DNA from: Auriscalpium vulgare
Taxonomy: Eukaryota; Basidiomycota; Agaricomycetes; Russulales; Auriscalpiaceae
NCBI GenBank assembly: GCA_019915015.1
Contig: JAHBBC010000016.1
Location: 558,001 to 622,000, forward strand
Length of the DNA: 64,000 bases
Reading direction: 5' to 3'
Shown piece by piece: positions 55,602 through 64,000 of the stretch. The position numbers were made by a program, and so were the translations under genes. The notes under the pieces were generated by a model, which ran no database searches, was not told the DNA's origin, and saw only the letters and a list, made by a program, of their open reading frames with translations. Position 1 is the first letter of the stretch; each line of letters begins with the position of its first letter.

Positions 55602-57089
55602 ATGCCCAGTGTAACTATCACCACCACACCCACTGAGCCATCCACCTTCATTCCGTTGAAGGCGACCTCCACTGACTCGTCACATTCGTCATCTTCGTCC
55701 TCGACCACCACCGCCGCCACTCTCCGCACTCTCTACACCCGCGCCGCCCGCGCCTTCCTGCACCGCGACATTCTGCTCACGCACACGCTCATCGTTTCTG
55801 CCTTCGCCCTTCTCCCGCCACCCGCGCACCCACACGACACTGCCCTCTCTGTCCACCGCCGCAAATGGGATGTCCTGCGCATCACAACCGAGGTCACTGT
55901 CTACACCTCTCCGCCAGGCGATTCCGCCGGCATGCCCGCGCCCCTGCGGACGAATGCAATGCTCTCGGGTAGTGCGCTAGTGCAGAGCATGCATGCGCGC
56001 TCGCTGGCGTTGTTTACACCGCGTGGTGCGCGGGACGCTGCCTATGTCCCGGCGGAGCTTGCGGTGACGCTTGCGCTTGCGAGTATCAAGGTGGATGCCC
56101 CGCTGGTGGGCCGCGCACTCGTGGAGGACTGGCTCGCGCGGCGCGGACAGTGGCAGGAGCCTCAAGGCGTAGAAGGGTACGATAAGGTACTCGACGTGTT
56201 CTGCTTGAGCATATTGCCCCTCCTCGAAGAGTGGGACTACGCAAAAGAGTTTCTGCAGTATGAGACAGAGCTACCTGTGCGCAGTAGAGACGTACGCTGA
56301 GCAGTCGCTTCCATGTGCTCTACGCTGACCCCTCTATAGCGTCTCGTCGCCACCTTGTCCTCGCTGCATACCGAGCGCCAAGCAGCTATTGCAGCCGCCG
56401 CCGTCCAGGCTTCGATCACTACACCCGCATCTCCTTCACCTTCCCCGCCACTTTCGTCCTCTTTGCAAGCAACACCCACTCCGTCGCGACCCTCCTCTCC
56501 GACTCCCTCAACATCCTCGTCCTCCACCTCCACCCGCACCGCCGTGCCCGCTACCCAAAAGCTCAACAAGTTTGCCTCATCTCACTCTCTGACACCGCTA
56601 ACACCCTCGCCGTCCTCTTCCTCCGTCCTGTCGTCCACCGCGTCGTCCACGACGACCTCACGCACGGTAACCCCGCGCCCCGGCACGCGGCGTCCGCCGC
56701 CTAAATTCCGGTCGCCCTCACGCTCCCCAGATCTGCCCGGTTCCGGACCGAGTGCACTCACGTCCACCGCTGTCTCCGGCGGAGGTAATTCCTCGAATGC
56801 ACCCGTGACCGCCTTCACGCTCCTCCGCGCAACACTCCGCCCGTATATCGACCGCGCGCCACGTGTCACGGTATTTTTCTTGCTGTGCGTTCTTGTGCCA
56901 CTCGTATCGTTTGTCGTGCGCCTCCGGCGGAAGCCTACTGCAGGGGTGAGTGCGGCAGCGGGGCCGGCGAGCGATGTGCGGAGACGGCTGGGAGGCGTGA
57001 AGCAGGCGGGGTTGCTGAAGGGGATTTGGGACGAGACGGTGCGGGCGGTGCGTGATACCGTGGTGATGGGCGGACGGGGGCTTGTATAG
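55602..57089 (+). CDS. Tail-anchored protein, Pex26-like candidate
   Basis: Two exons (55602-56291 and 56340-57089) give 479 residues. The N-terminal ~230 residues are helical, TPR-like (LRTLYTRAARAFLHRDILLT, AYVPAELAVTLALASIKVD, VLDVFCLSILPLLEEW). A Ser/Thr/Pro-rich disordered linker of about 150 residues follows. Near the C-terminus a single hydrophobic helix (VTVFFLLCVLVPLVSFVVRL) is flanked by basic residues, leaving a ~55-residue tail. The architecture, helical repeat domain plus tail anchor, resembles peroxisomal Pex26/Pex15, the membrane receptor for the Pex1-Pex6 ATPase, but I see no decisive motif. Other tail-anchored helical proteins are possible. Confidence 0.7.
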
Positions 57090-57179
57090 ACGACTGGATT
57101 AAGGGTGCACATGCAACATATCCATGTACTCAACTTATAGCCATCTTTGCAGAGTTAGATTATTAGCCAAATCAAAAAG

Positions 57180-57258
57180 TGGTTCAACCCAGGATCGAAC
57201 TGGGAACCGTCTGTGCACCCTTGTGAGACAGAAATCATAACCATTAGACCATTGGACC
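57180..57258 (-). tRNA. tRNA-Val(CAC) with a 6-nt intron
   Basis: A 79-nt precursor on the minus strand. T arm CCCAG-TTCGATC-CTGGG and anticodon stem TCTGT/ACAGA are perfect. Between them are 13 nt. Removing 6 nt (57216-57221) after position 37 leaves the loop CTCACAC with anticodon CAC. The acceptor GGTCCAA/TTGAACC pairs except C4-A69. A TTTTT terminator follows. The anticodon assignment depends on the stem register, which is the only one that pairs well. Confidence 0.8.
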
Positions 57259-58790
57259 TATGGCTTGCCATTGAAATAAGATGCTTTCGAGTTTGCATGC
57301 TTGAGATTGGTAAACTCATCTATGATGCACGTCTTATCGTCTTATAGATAGCAAAGATCTAAGAGTCACGAGCTGGCTGAGTCCTGACATTTTCCATTCA
57401 CACCACCATGTCGTCCCTTCCACAAGAGTACAGGTATCGTTTCGGCACAAGGCCACACAAGTCATAACCGTGCGGTATCTCAGTCATCACCTGTACCGCT
57501 ACGCACCCTCGACATGGGGAGATCGCACGTGCGCGCGGCGCGACCATCAACCGCGGTCCGCTGGGCAAAAGGCTGTTGTGGTCTCTTCCTTCTGGAGAAA
57601 CCATGAGCTAGACGACATGTTGATGTACAAGTGCATTTCTCACTTAATTGATAAGTATGAGAGCATGCGGCCTTGGTATGTTCGTGATGAATGGCACAGA
57701 GGGCTCGGTACGTTCGGAGAGGAGCTCATTGCAACGGCCTCTTGGCATACGTACGTCGATCTACCTAAGGTCGATCCGATTGTGAGTGATTGCGTATTGG
57801 ATCGCCTAGTTGTGGACAACCTTTCCTTACTAGTTTGTAGGCAAAAGAGTCGACATCAAGCTTGTCGAAAAGCTCATGTCGTCGTGTACTACCGGCTGAT
57901 CGACTATCATCGGCCGCGTTCGTTCAGTCTGCTCACAGGAGACTAATGTCGTCGTCCCTCGTTGAAGATGCCACTTTCTTCCTCTCCATCGTAGAATGCG
58001 AACACGGATTTTTTGATTTGCATAAAAATGAAGAAGTGTTCTTTTGGAGGCTGGTAAGCATACAATTTTCTTCAGCAAAGGATTTGGCACTCACCCCTGT
58101 CAAGTATCAGATTGGACAATCCAACTTCTTCGCGTACTCTACCGACCCCTCCAACCCCTACCGCTCCCTCTCCTCCCGCGCGGAACTTGACATGGCGCCC
58201 TTTCAGCTCGCTGTAGACTACACCGTCCTCAGCAGGGGTGTGCTCGCTCCAGCCGACGTCACCGGCAGCGAGCGTCGCCCTTCTCCTCCATGCACGCGAC
58301 TATCGCAGACACAAAGTGCCGAACGGTTCGAACAATATGATGTCTAGTTGCCTGCGATCGATTACGACAAACGATCGGTTCGTGTAGATGCTCGCACCAT
58401 CAGGTATCGATCATGGCTTCAAGTTCCGTAAATCCAAACTTCCACCGTGCCCTTGAGCGCATCATCACGCTGTCTCGTAAGCCTTGATATTGATGCATGG
58501 TGCTCGTCTAACACTCGCCTCAGAGGATGGCTTCCAACACAAGGCCGCAGGGCGGTGATCGTACCCGAGTTTCTGGAAGACATCTGCTAGGATCACCGCC
58601 CGGGGACACATTCGCCGTCTGACTTCGCCGAATTCCTGTATCAGCGCGGATGCGCTCAATAAAGGCAGTGCATTACAGCTACCTGGCGTCTGTCGCGTGG
58701 GCATCCTAGGTCGTAAGCTGGCGGGGCACAAAATAGAAGCCACCGCTCGAGTGGCGAGGGTATTCTCGCTCTTCTACCTTAGCCCTTTCC
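57259..58790. other. Unresolved stretch, possible degraded gene
   Basis: About 1.5 kb. Plus-strand fragments look coding: MRPWYVRDEWHRGLGTFGE (about 57,660-57,720), FVGKRVDIKLVEKLMSS after a plausible intron ending at 57,837, and FFAYSTDPSNPYRSLSSR (58,128-58,180). I could not join them into one frame with consistent splice phases and do not recognise the family. It may be a decayed gene or one with introns I have misplaced. Confidence 0.25.
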
Positions 58791-61189
58791 ATGCTCGCCC
58801 TGAACCCTTTCGGGACACTCGTTCTATGTCTCCACCTCCTCTCGCTCTGCGCAACAGCCCGAAAATTTGCTCGCCACAGCGAGACGCCAGACGTGACCCT
58901 GCGGCAACGAACCGGCCTCGAAGCCGTGTCCGACGTCAACGACACATTGTACGAAATATACATCACTCTTAACGGTCAGCCGTTCTTCGTGCAAATAGAC
59001 ACGGGCAGGTGAGTAGCTGCCTCCTACTTTCACGCTTTTGACATGAGACATCATCTCGCAGTACGGACCTCTTCGTTGCGGGCTCTGTGGTCAATGCGAC
59101 GGATTTGGGGCAAACACTTCGATATCCCTGGACGGTGGGACATTCAACGGTGCGTCGCTGACCCCAATTGAGCCCGTCGCACCTGACATTGGATATATAG
59201 GACCTATCAAGGCTGCCAAACTTGAAATTGCAGGCCTGACAGTTCGAAATCAAGCATTTTGTACGTGGCCTTAGATTATCTGCCTCTACACTGCCTTATA
59301 TCCCTTCCGAAGTGGAAGTCCCCGTGTCAGATGAATTTGCAGAAGGCCACGGACTCATCGGCCTTGGACCCTTCTATGGTTCCAGCATACTAGGAGCCCT
59401 AGAAGCCCCAAACAGCTCGCTCCCCACGGACGGATTCCCAGCGCTGAACCAATTATTCGGTCAGAATGCCAGCCTTTCACCGTTTTTCACCGTCCTCCTC
59501 GGGAGAACAGATGATCCGGACGAGTCCCCGATTGGCGAGCTCACGATCGGTGAAGCGATACCAGGGTATGAAAAAATACTGGAACAACCAAAGGTTGACG
59601 TGGTCCAAGTGGACCCTGATGATCAGCACTGGCAAGTGCTTTTGGACGAGGATGGAATATTGGGCCCGGACGGACAGGCCATCGAGACTCTGACCGGAAC
59701 CTCGCATCCGAAGAACAAAAAGCAGCTCACTGCTGTCTTTGATACCGGATTCTCGCTTCCTCAAGTGCCTCCGTCAGTAGCCTCTACACGCTTTCTCGAA
59801 AACATCTGACCCGAAGCATGGGTGCGGCAGGACTGTCGCGGAGGCGATATACTCGAGGATACCAGGAGCGCGGTTCAGCTACAATAACGACACTTGGGTT
59901 GTTCCTTGCACCGCGGAGGTAAATCTGACTTTCAAGATTGCGGGACAGTCTTATCCTGTGCACCCATTGGATACCACGCTTGATGTTCACCGGTTTGAAG
60001 ATGCACTCGGTTTGACTGATGTCAATCCTGGAGAGTGTGTTGGATTGGTATGAATACACGACGCCTTTGACGGGATCGCAGTGTGCTTATACGCAACATA
60101 GTTCCAGCCGGACACGGACAACAACACGAGCATCGACGTGATCCTAGGCATGGCCTTCTGTACGTCCTGATTCGTTCAGATTGCTATCCTACTCTAACGT
60201 GATGGCATTTGTGCTGCTTAGTACGCAACGTCTACCTTCTAGTCAACGAGGGGCATTGGGCCTTTCCAAATTCAACCAACGGCAGCACACCATTCGTCCA
60301 GCTACTGTCCACTACCAACAGCACAGCGCACCAGGATTTTGTGAACGTGAGGCTCAACGGGACGGACACCACCGACCAGCAGCACCTCCTTCCCCCCGCA
60401 AACGCGTCGTCGACGTCGACGTCTACATACCACACACACAGCGGGGCGGAAACCTACATGATATCTACGTCCTTCGCTTGGACGTGGACACCTGCCGGAA
60501 CACCGTCGGCCACCACCACCGTGACCAGTGTCCATGCGCACGCTAACTTAGCGGAAGATCTGGCGGCGGGGCCGAGCACACATCGTGCTATCCCGACCTA
60601 TACGCACGAGGTTGTACCATCATTCCACACCCTAGCGTTGCCGAGCACACATCGTGCTATCCTCCCGACCAATACGGACGCATTCATACCACCATTGCAC
60701 ACCCCAGCGCCACAGAACCCACCGCCGCAGAACAATCAGGAGACCGCGAAAGAAGTCCTCGCCAAAGTGAAGTCTTCAAGCAAGAAGACGATCATTATCT
60801 TCGTCGTCATCGTCGTGATGCTCCTGGTGGCCGCTGTCTGCGTCTGGTTGTATCTCCGTCATCGGAACAAAACGCGTAGCGAGGAAGACGGTGCTCCGTC
60901 TGGTGGTAGGTCAGAGGATTACCAGAAACTTGACGCGCCAGCACCAGCGGGAGATATGGAGCAGGTGCAGGGATATGGCGGCGAGGAGATGGAGACGGCG
61001 CAAGCGCAAAGCTATGGCGGCCCGGAGAAGCTACGGGAAGCTGAAGACTCGGAGTACGAGTATGACGCCCAGGATTATGCACGAGAGGCGGAGGTCGATG
61101 CGCGGGCGGGGAATTATGCACGAGAGGCGGAGGATTATGCACGAGAGGCTGAGAGTTCTGCACGAGAGGTGCAGAATTATGCACAATAG
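58791..61189 (+). CDS. Membrane-anchored pepsin-like aspartic protease (family A1), with a one-base frame break
   Basis: Exons 58791-59008, 59062-59260, 59313-59772, 59831-60047, 60102-60159 and 60222-61189. Signal peptide LVLCLHLLSLCATA. The first catalytic motif DTGSTDLFVAG is completed by splice 1; the second is AVFDTGFSLPQVP. EGHGLIGLGPF is a family block. After the protease domain come a Thr-rich stalk with a repeated THRAI(P/L) segment, a transmembrane helix (IIIFVVIVVMLLVAAVCVWL) and a cytosolic tail ending in repeated YAREAE units. Exon 2 changes frame after NATDLG. One extra G in the G4 run at 59107-59110 would keep it open and gives a total of 706 residues. I treat the break as a probable miscall, but a real lesion cannot be excluded. 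Confidence 0.82.
61075..61188 (+). repeat. YAREAE coding repeats at protease C-terminus
   Basis: The unit gattatgcacgagaggcgga (about 18-24 nt) recurs four to five times in frame with small changes, encoding variants of D/N-YAREAE. It lies entirely in the cytosolic tail of the protease and ends at its stop codon. Confidence 0.75.
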
Positions 61190-62201
61190 GCGGATGCAGA
61201 GGCGAAGCAGGATGAGCCCTGCGCTGGGACTCGACAAGAGGGCGCGCTTAGACGTCGGACTTCGATTGGACTCCATGTTGTTTCGCAAACGCATACGTGG
61301 CAGTGCGTATGTATCATTTAGTCTTCTGTAATACTTCTGTATATATTTTACAGTACCGACGTCCGACAGTACATGGTGCAATCGGCACGTAGGCCTAGAA
61401 CCGTCACGGACGATCGTGCCACCGACATCTACCAACTTGCTGATTGCCGACACCTTGCTCTCTCATGGCATCTTGTGCGTGGCAGCCTTGCTGCAAAGGG
61501 TCGTTCAACAGCTCGGGGACTAACCAGCCACACTCCGATTCGAAACTGATGGCTGACGACCGACCCCGAGTCGGAACCGCTTGAACGACTCCTTACACAA
61601 GCAAACTGTATAGCCTCTTTATCTGAGCTGCAGGCCAGTCAGTGCAAGACCTGCATGTAGCATGGGCGGCACGACTAACAGCTCAAGAAAGAGCGGCCAA
61701 GTCGGCTGGCATCTCGAGAGCAGCTTTGTATGTCCCGCTCACTGGCCAGGACTGAGGCTGCCAGTGTTTGCAAGCGCACGCGAAACGCCCTCGCGCAACT
61801 GCCGACCAACCCGCTGCCTCGGTGTTTTCGGGTTGCACCGCTTTACGGGCGCATCACACTGTGGCCAGAAAACTCCCACAATCGGCCGCGGTCTGAGGTC
61901 AATATCCGCGATTTGTCTATCTCAACATCAGCCCGAGACAAACAGGGTGTCAGCGCCTCGCCATACCAATGCAGTATCACCGACGTCCCCTGCTGAGCAC
62001 AGCCCTTCCCCCGCCCGGTATAATCCAGTGCGGTTTCATGCCCTTCCGTCTCGGGCTTCAAATTTCTTTTTAGGCCAGGTATCATAGCGGCAACATCACA
62101 CCTTTCTTCTCTTCCTCTCCTCCCCTCTCTCTCTCCCTCTCTTTCTCTCTCCTCACCCTCAATTTCCCCCGGGCAGCCCACATCCTTCTTTCTCCCGCCT
62201 C
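61190..62201. other. Intergenic with CT-rich leader
   Basis: About 1 kb between two plus-strand genes. A nearly pure pyrimidine tract (62098-62158) lies 44 bp before the next start codon, a common fungal promoter or leader feature near the transcription start. Nothing else is supported. Confidence 0.55.
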
Positions 62202-63167
62202 ATGCTGCCTTTCTACACATCTGCCGTCTTTCTTGCCCTGTGCCACGCTGCCATCCCACATGTGGCCGCGGTCAATCTGAATGAACTTGCTACGCCACGG
62301 AATCTAGGAGCGTCGAGCATACTCGATGAGGGTGCGTAGTCCTCGTCTCTGTGCATTGCTTCCGTTTGAATCGGATACGATCGCAGGCCACGCGCCGCCG
62401 CCTTCAGAGGGTTTCACGGGGGCCGATTCGGCGTTCGGTAAGCACTACTGCGACTCTGTCAGCCAAAAAGCACCTTACTCACTTTTGTTTCAGTGGAAGA
62501 TCCTACATTGCCCCATGACGAAGAGATATTCCCGGCGCTGGTCGCGAATCCTGGCTTAGAGCGACGTGATGTGCCGCACGCGCGCGCAGATCCCTCTACG
62601 CAGACCGTACAAGTGACCGTCACGCATTACCCTGGGACGACCACCGTTTACGGCCCCAAGCCAACTGCTCTCCTGGCCGCTGAGAACCTCAAGGGCGCAC
62701 CCACTTCCACTGCGACCGTCGTCGTGACCTACACGAACTACAAGGGTACCACAACGTTGTACGGGCCCAACCCCACCGCAACGGCCGCGTCGAAAGTCGC
62801 GCTCGGGGACGACCTCGCGGCCGCGCCCTCCACTTCCGCAAAGCCCAGCAAGGTCAAAAAGCTCGTCAGCAAGGTGAAGAAGGCGCTCATCATCGCCGGC
62901 GTGGTCATCGCGCTGCTCATCCTTCTCCCGATCCTCGCATGCTGCTTCTGCAAGTTCGGTCTTCCGTGCAAGCGCAAGCGCACGCGTTCGTTGTCCCTCT
63001 CTGGAGGTCCTGCGCCGAGTGCATATCGCAAGCTGGACGAGCCGGCGCCGGGAGGGGACATGCAGGAGGTTCACGGATACAACCAAGCCGCGCCGTACCA
63101 AAGCTATGTGCCGCCGTACGCGCCGTATAATGAGCCGTATGGGAGTCGTCCGTCGATGAGCGGGTAA
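62202..63167 (+). CDS. Secreted-type single-pass membrane protein sharing a tail motif with the neighbouring protease
   Basis: Not a known family. Three exons (62202-62331, 62387-62437, 62494-63167) give 284 residues. Signal peptide: FYTSAVFLALCHAAIPHVAA. The ectodomain holds two similar units, VTHYPGTTTVYGPKPTA and VTYTNYKGTTTLYGPNPTA. A Lys-rich juxtamembrane stretch (SKVKKLVSKVKK) precedes a transmembrane helix (ALIIAGVVIALLILLPILAC), then a basic/Cys-rich segment and a tail: YRKLDEPAPGGDMQEVHGY followed by a Pro/Tyr-rich end. The tail matches the aspartic protease next door (QKLDAPAPAGDMEQVQGY). There are no protease active-site motifs here. The two genes lie in the same orientation about 1 kb apart. 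Confidence 0.8.
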
Positions 63168-63498
63168 GGGGTTTCCTTGCATAATGACTTTGTTTGTCTC
63201 GTTACCTGCACAACACACCCTATGGACTATCATTTAGCAGTTAGGGCTACTTACTATACTATTTCCGTCCTTTCATTTAACAGTCTTGAGAGCACTGTAT
63301 GGCACGCGCAGCTGATCGTGTACACAGCGGGGCGGCGCACGAATGTACTTATGCAGAAACTCAAATGATGATGATTTAAGGGCATGTCTGATTCAAGAAT
63401 AAACATCTACATAGTGTACTGTGGGTCGCCGCTACTGTTTGGTGATATATATACTAACCTTCTCGTGGTTGACGTTGCAATGAAAAAATTGTCTAACT

Positions 63499-64000
63499 CT
63501 AGTCCAACGACTTCCGACCAAGCAGCTTCGCGATTTCACGATGCGCTGCTAGCCACTCAGGGAACATGATGTCCTTCGCTTCCCCTCGTCGGGTCTCGAT
63601 CAGGAAGTTCGCGAAGACGATGAGAGCCCCGTAACGGTACCTTGATGGCATGGCCACACGATGAGCTGCCTAGCCTTACAAAGGAATGACAGAACATACA
63701 AGTAATTCGCAGCAAGGCTGAACAGTTTGCGGTGCTTCGCGGATCCTTTTTCGCAGGCTTCCACCTTCAGCTTGTTGCTACGAGGGTGGTATTATCAACT
63801 GACAGGTCCGAGCGCCGGTGAAGAAAATTGACGCACTCATATATTGCCTTCCTGAGATTCTGAACGTCCTGCATCTGGTCGATTGCACCATCTGCTAGAC
63901 GCTTCGCTAGCTTTCCATGTGACAGTACGCCGACAAGTTGTAGGATGATCTTGTACTCTCCTGCACAGGATGTGTCAGTGCAGTCCACTTTATAGGTAGC
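63499..64000 (-). CDS. Unidentified protein, 3' part (runs off right edge)
   Basis: Not recognised. Three C-terminal exons are visible: 63960-63837, 63777-63700 and 63640-63499 (stop TAG at 63499-63501). Segments: IILQLVGVLSHGKLAKRLAD, VQNLRKAIYD, then KHRKLFSLAANYLYRYGALI and GEAKDIMFPEWLAAHREIA. Splices are canonical and phases agree; the joint at 63,837/63,777 was chosen because other pairings give stops. The exon 1 boundary at 63,960 is a CAG acceptor; upstream sequence lies outside the window. Mostly helical, cytosolic. Confidence 0.6.

Noticed and set aside
62098..62160. CT-rich tract as a microsatellite of special interest
   Set aside because: Pyrimidine-rich tracts just before start codons are ordinary in fungal promoters.

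Overview
The window reads as nuclear DNA of a filamentous basidiomycete, most likely an Agaricomycete. Almost every gene is cut by short introns (about 46-70 nt, mostly GTGCGT, GTGAGT or GTACGT donors and CAG or TAG acceptors). Genes are dense and on both strands, and the gene families present (heme-thiolate peroxidase, small oligopeptide transporter, PrpF-like isomerase, membrane-anchored aspartic protease, GBD/FH3 protein) fit that group. I built gene models by hand-splicing; nearly all have exon lengths that sum to a multiple of three. There are no viral, CRISPR or bacterial operon features.

Layout. 1-4,003: end of an unidentified gene, a short-chain dehydrogenase with a tandemly duplicated TATA promoter, a decayed copy of the first gene, and a membrane-anchored heme-thiolate peroxidase. 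5,778-16,008: housekeeping block with a Whi5-like G1/S repressor candidate, RFC3/Rfc5 clamp-loader subunit, RAI1/DXO decapping enzyme and a proline-rich orphan interrupted by a one-base frame break. 17,184-26,575: OPT transporter, peroxisomal enoyl-CoA hydratase/isomerase with a PTS1 tail, PrpF-like isomerase, DNA polymerase delta subunit POLD3/Cdc27 and a DapA-like aldolase. 27,129-32,292: multipass membrane protein, F-box-like/ankyrin protein, PEBP protein, second membrane protein.

32,985-39,894 is a small lipid-type cluster. Two paralogous MDR reductases (and a relic of a third) flank a cyclopropane-fatty-acid-synthase-like methyltransferase whose model needs two microexons, one of 1 nt and one of 7 nt. 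The conserved I-F-P-G motif of the family is only restored if the 1-nt exon is spliced in.

40,527-57,258: Cys-rich type I membrane protein, Pps1-like dual-specificity phosphatase, a GBD/FH3 formin regulatory region with no FH1/FH2, a 1,226-residue disordered protein ending in an AhpC/TSA_2 peroxiredoxin-like domain, a tail-anchored Pex26-like candidate, and tRNA-Gly(CCC) and tRNA-Val(CAC).

58,791-64,000: an aspartic protease with a C-terminal membrane anchor lies next to an unrelated secreted/membrane protein; their cytoplasmic tails share a motif (KLD-x-PAP-x-GDM-x2-V-x-GY). An unidentified gene runs off the right edge. Three genes need a one-base correction or an odd intron to stay open (near 15,202, 36,550 and 59,107), which may be assembly errors or real lesions.
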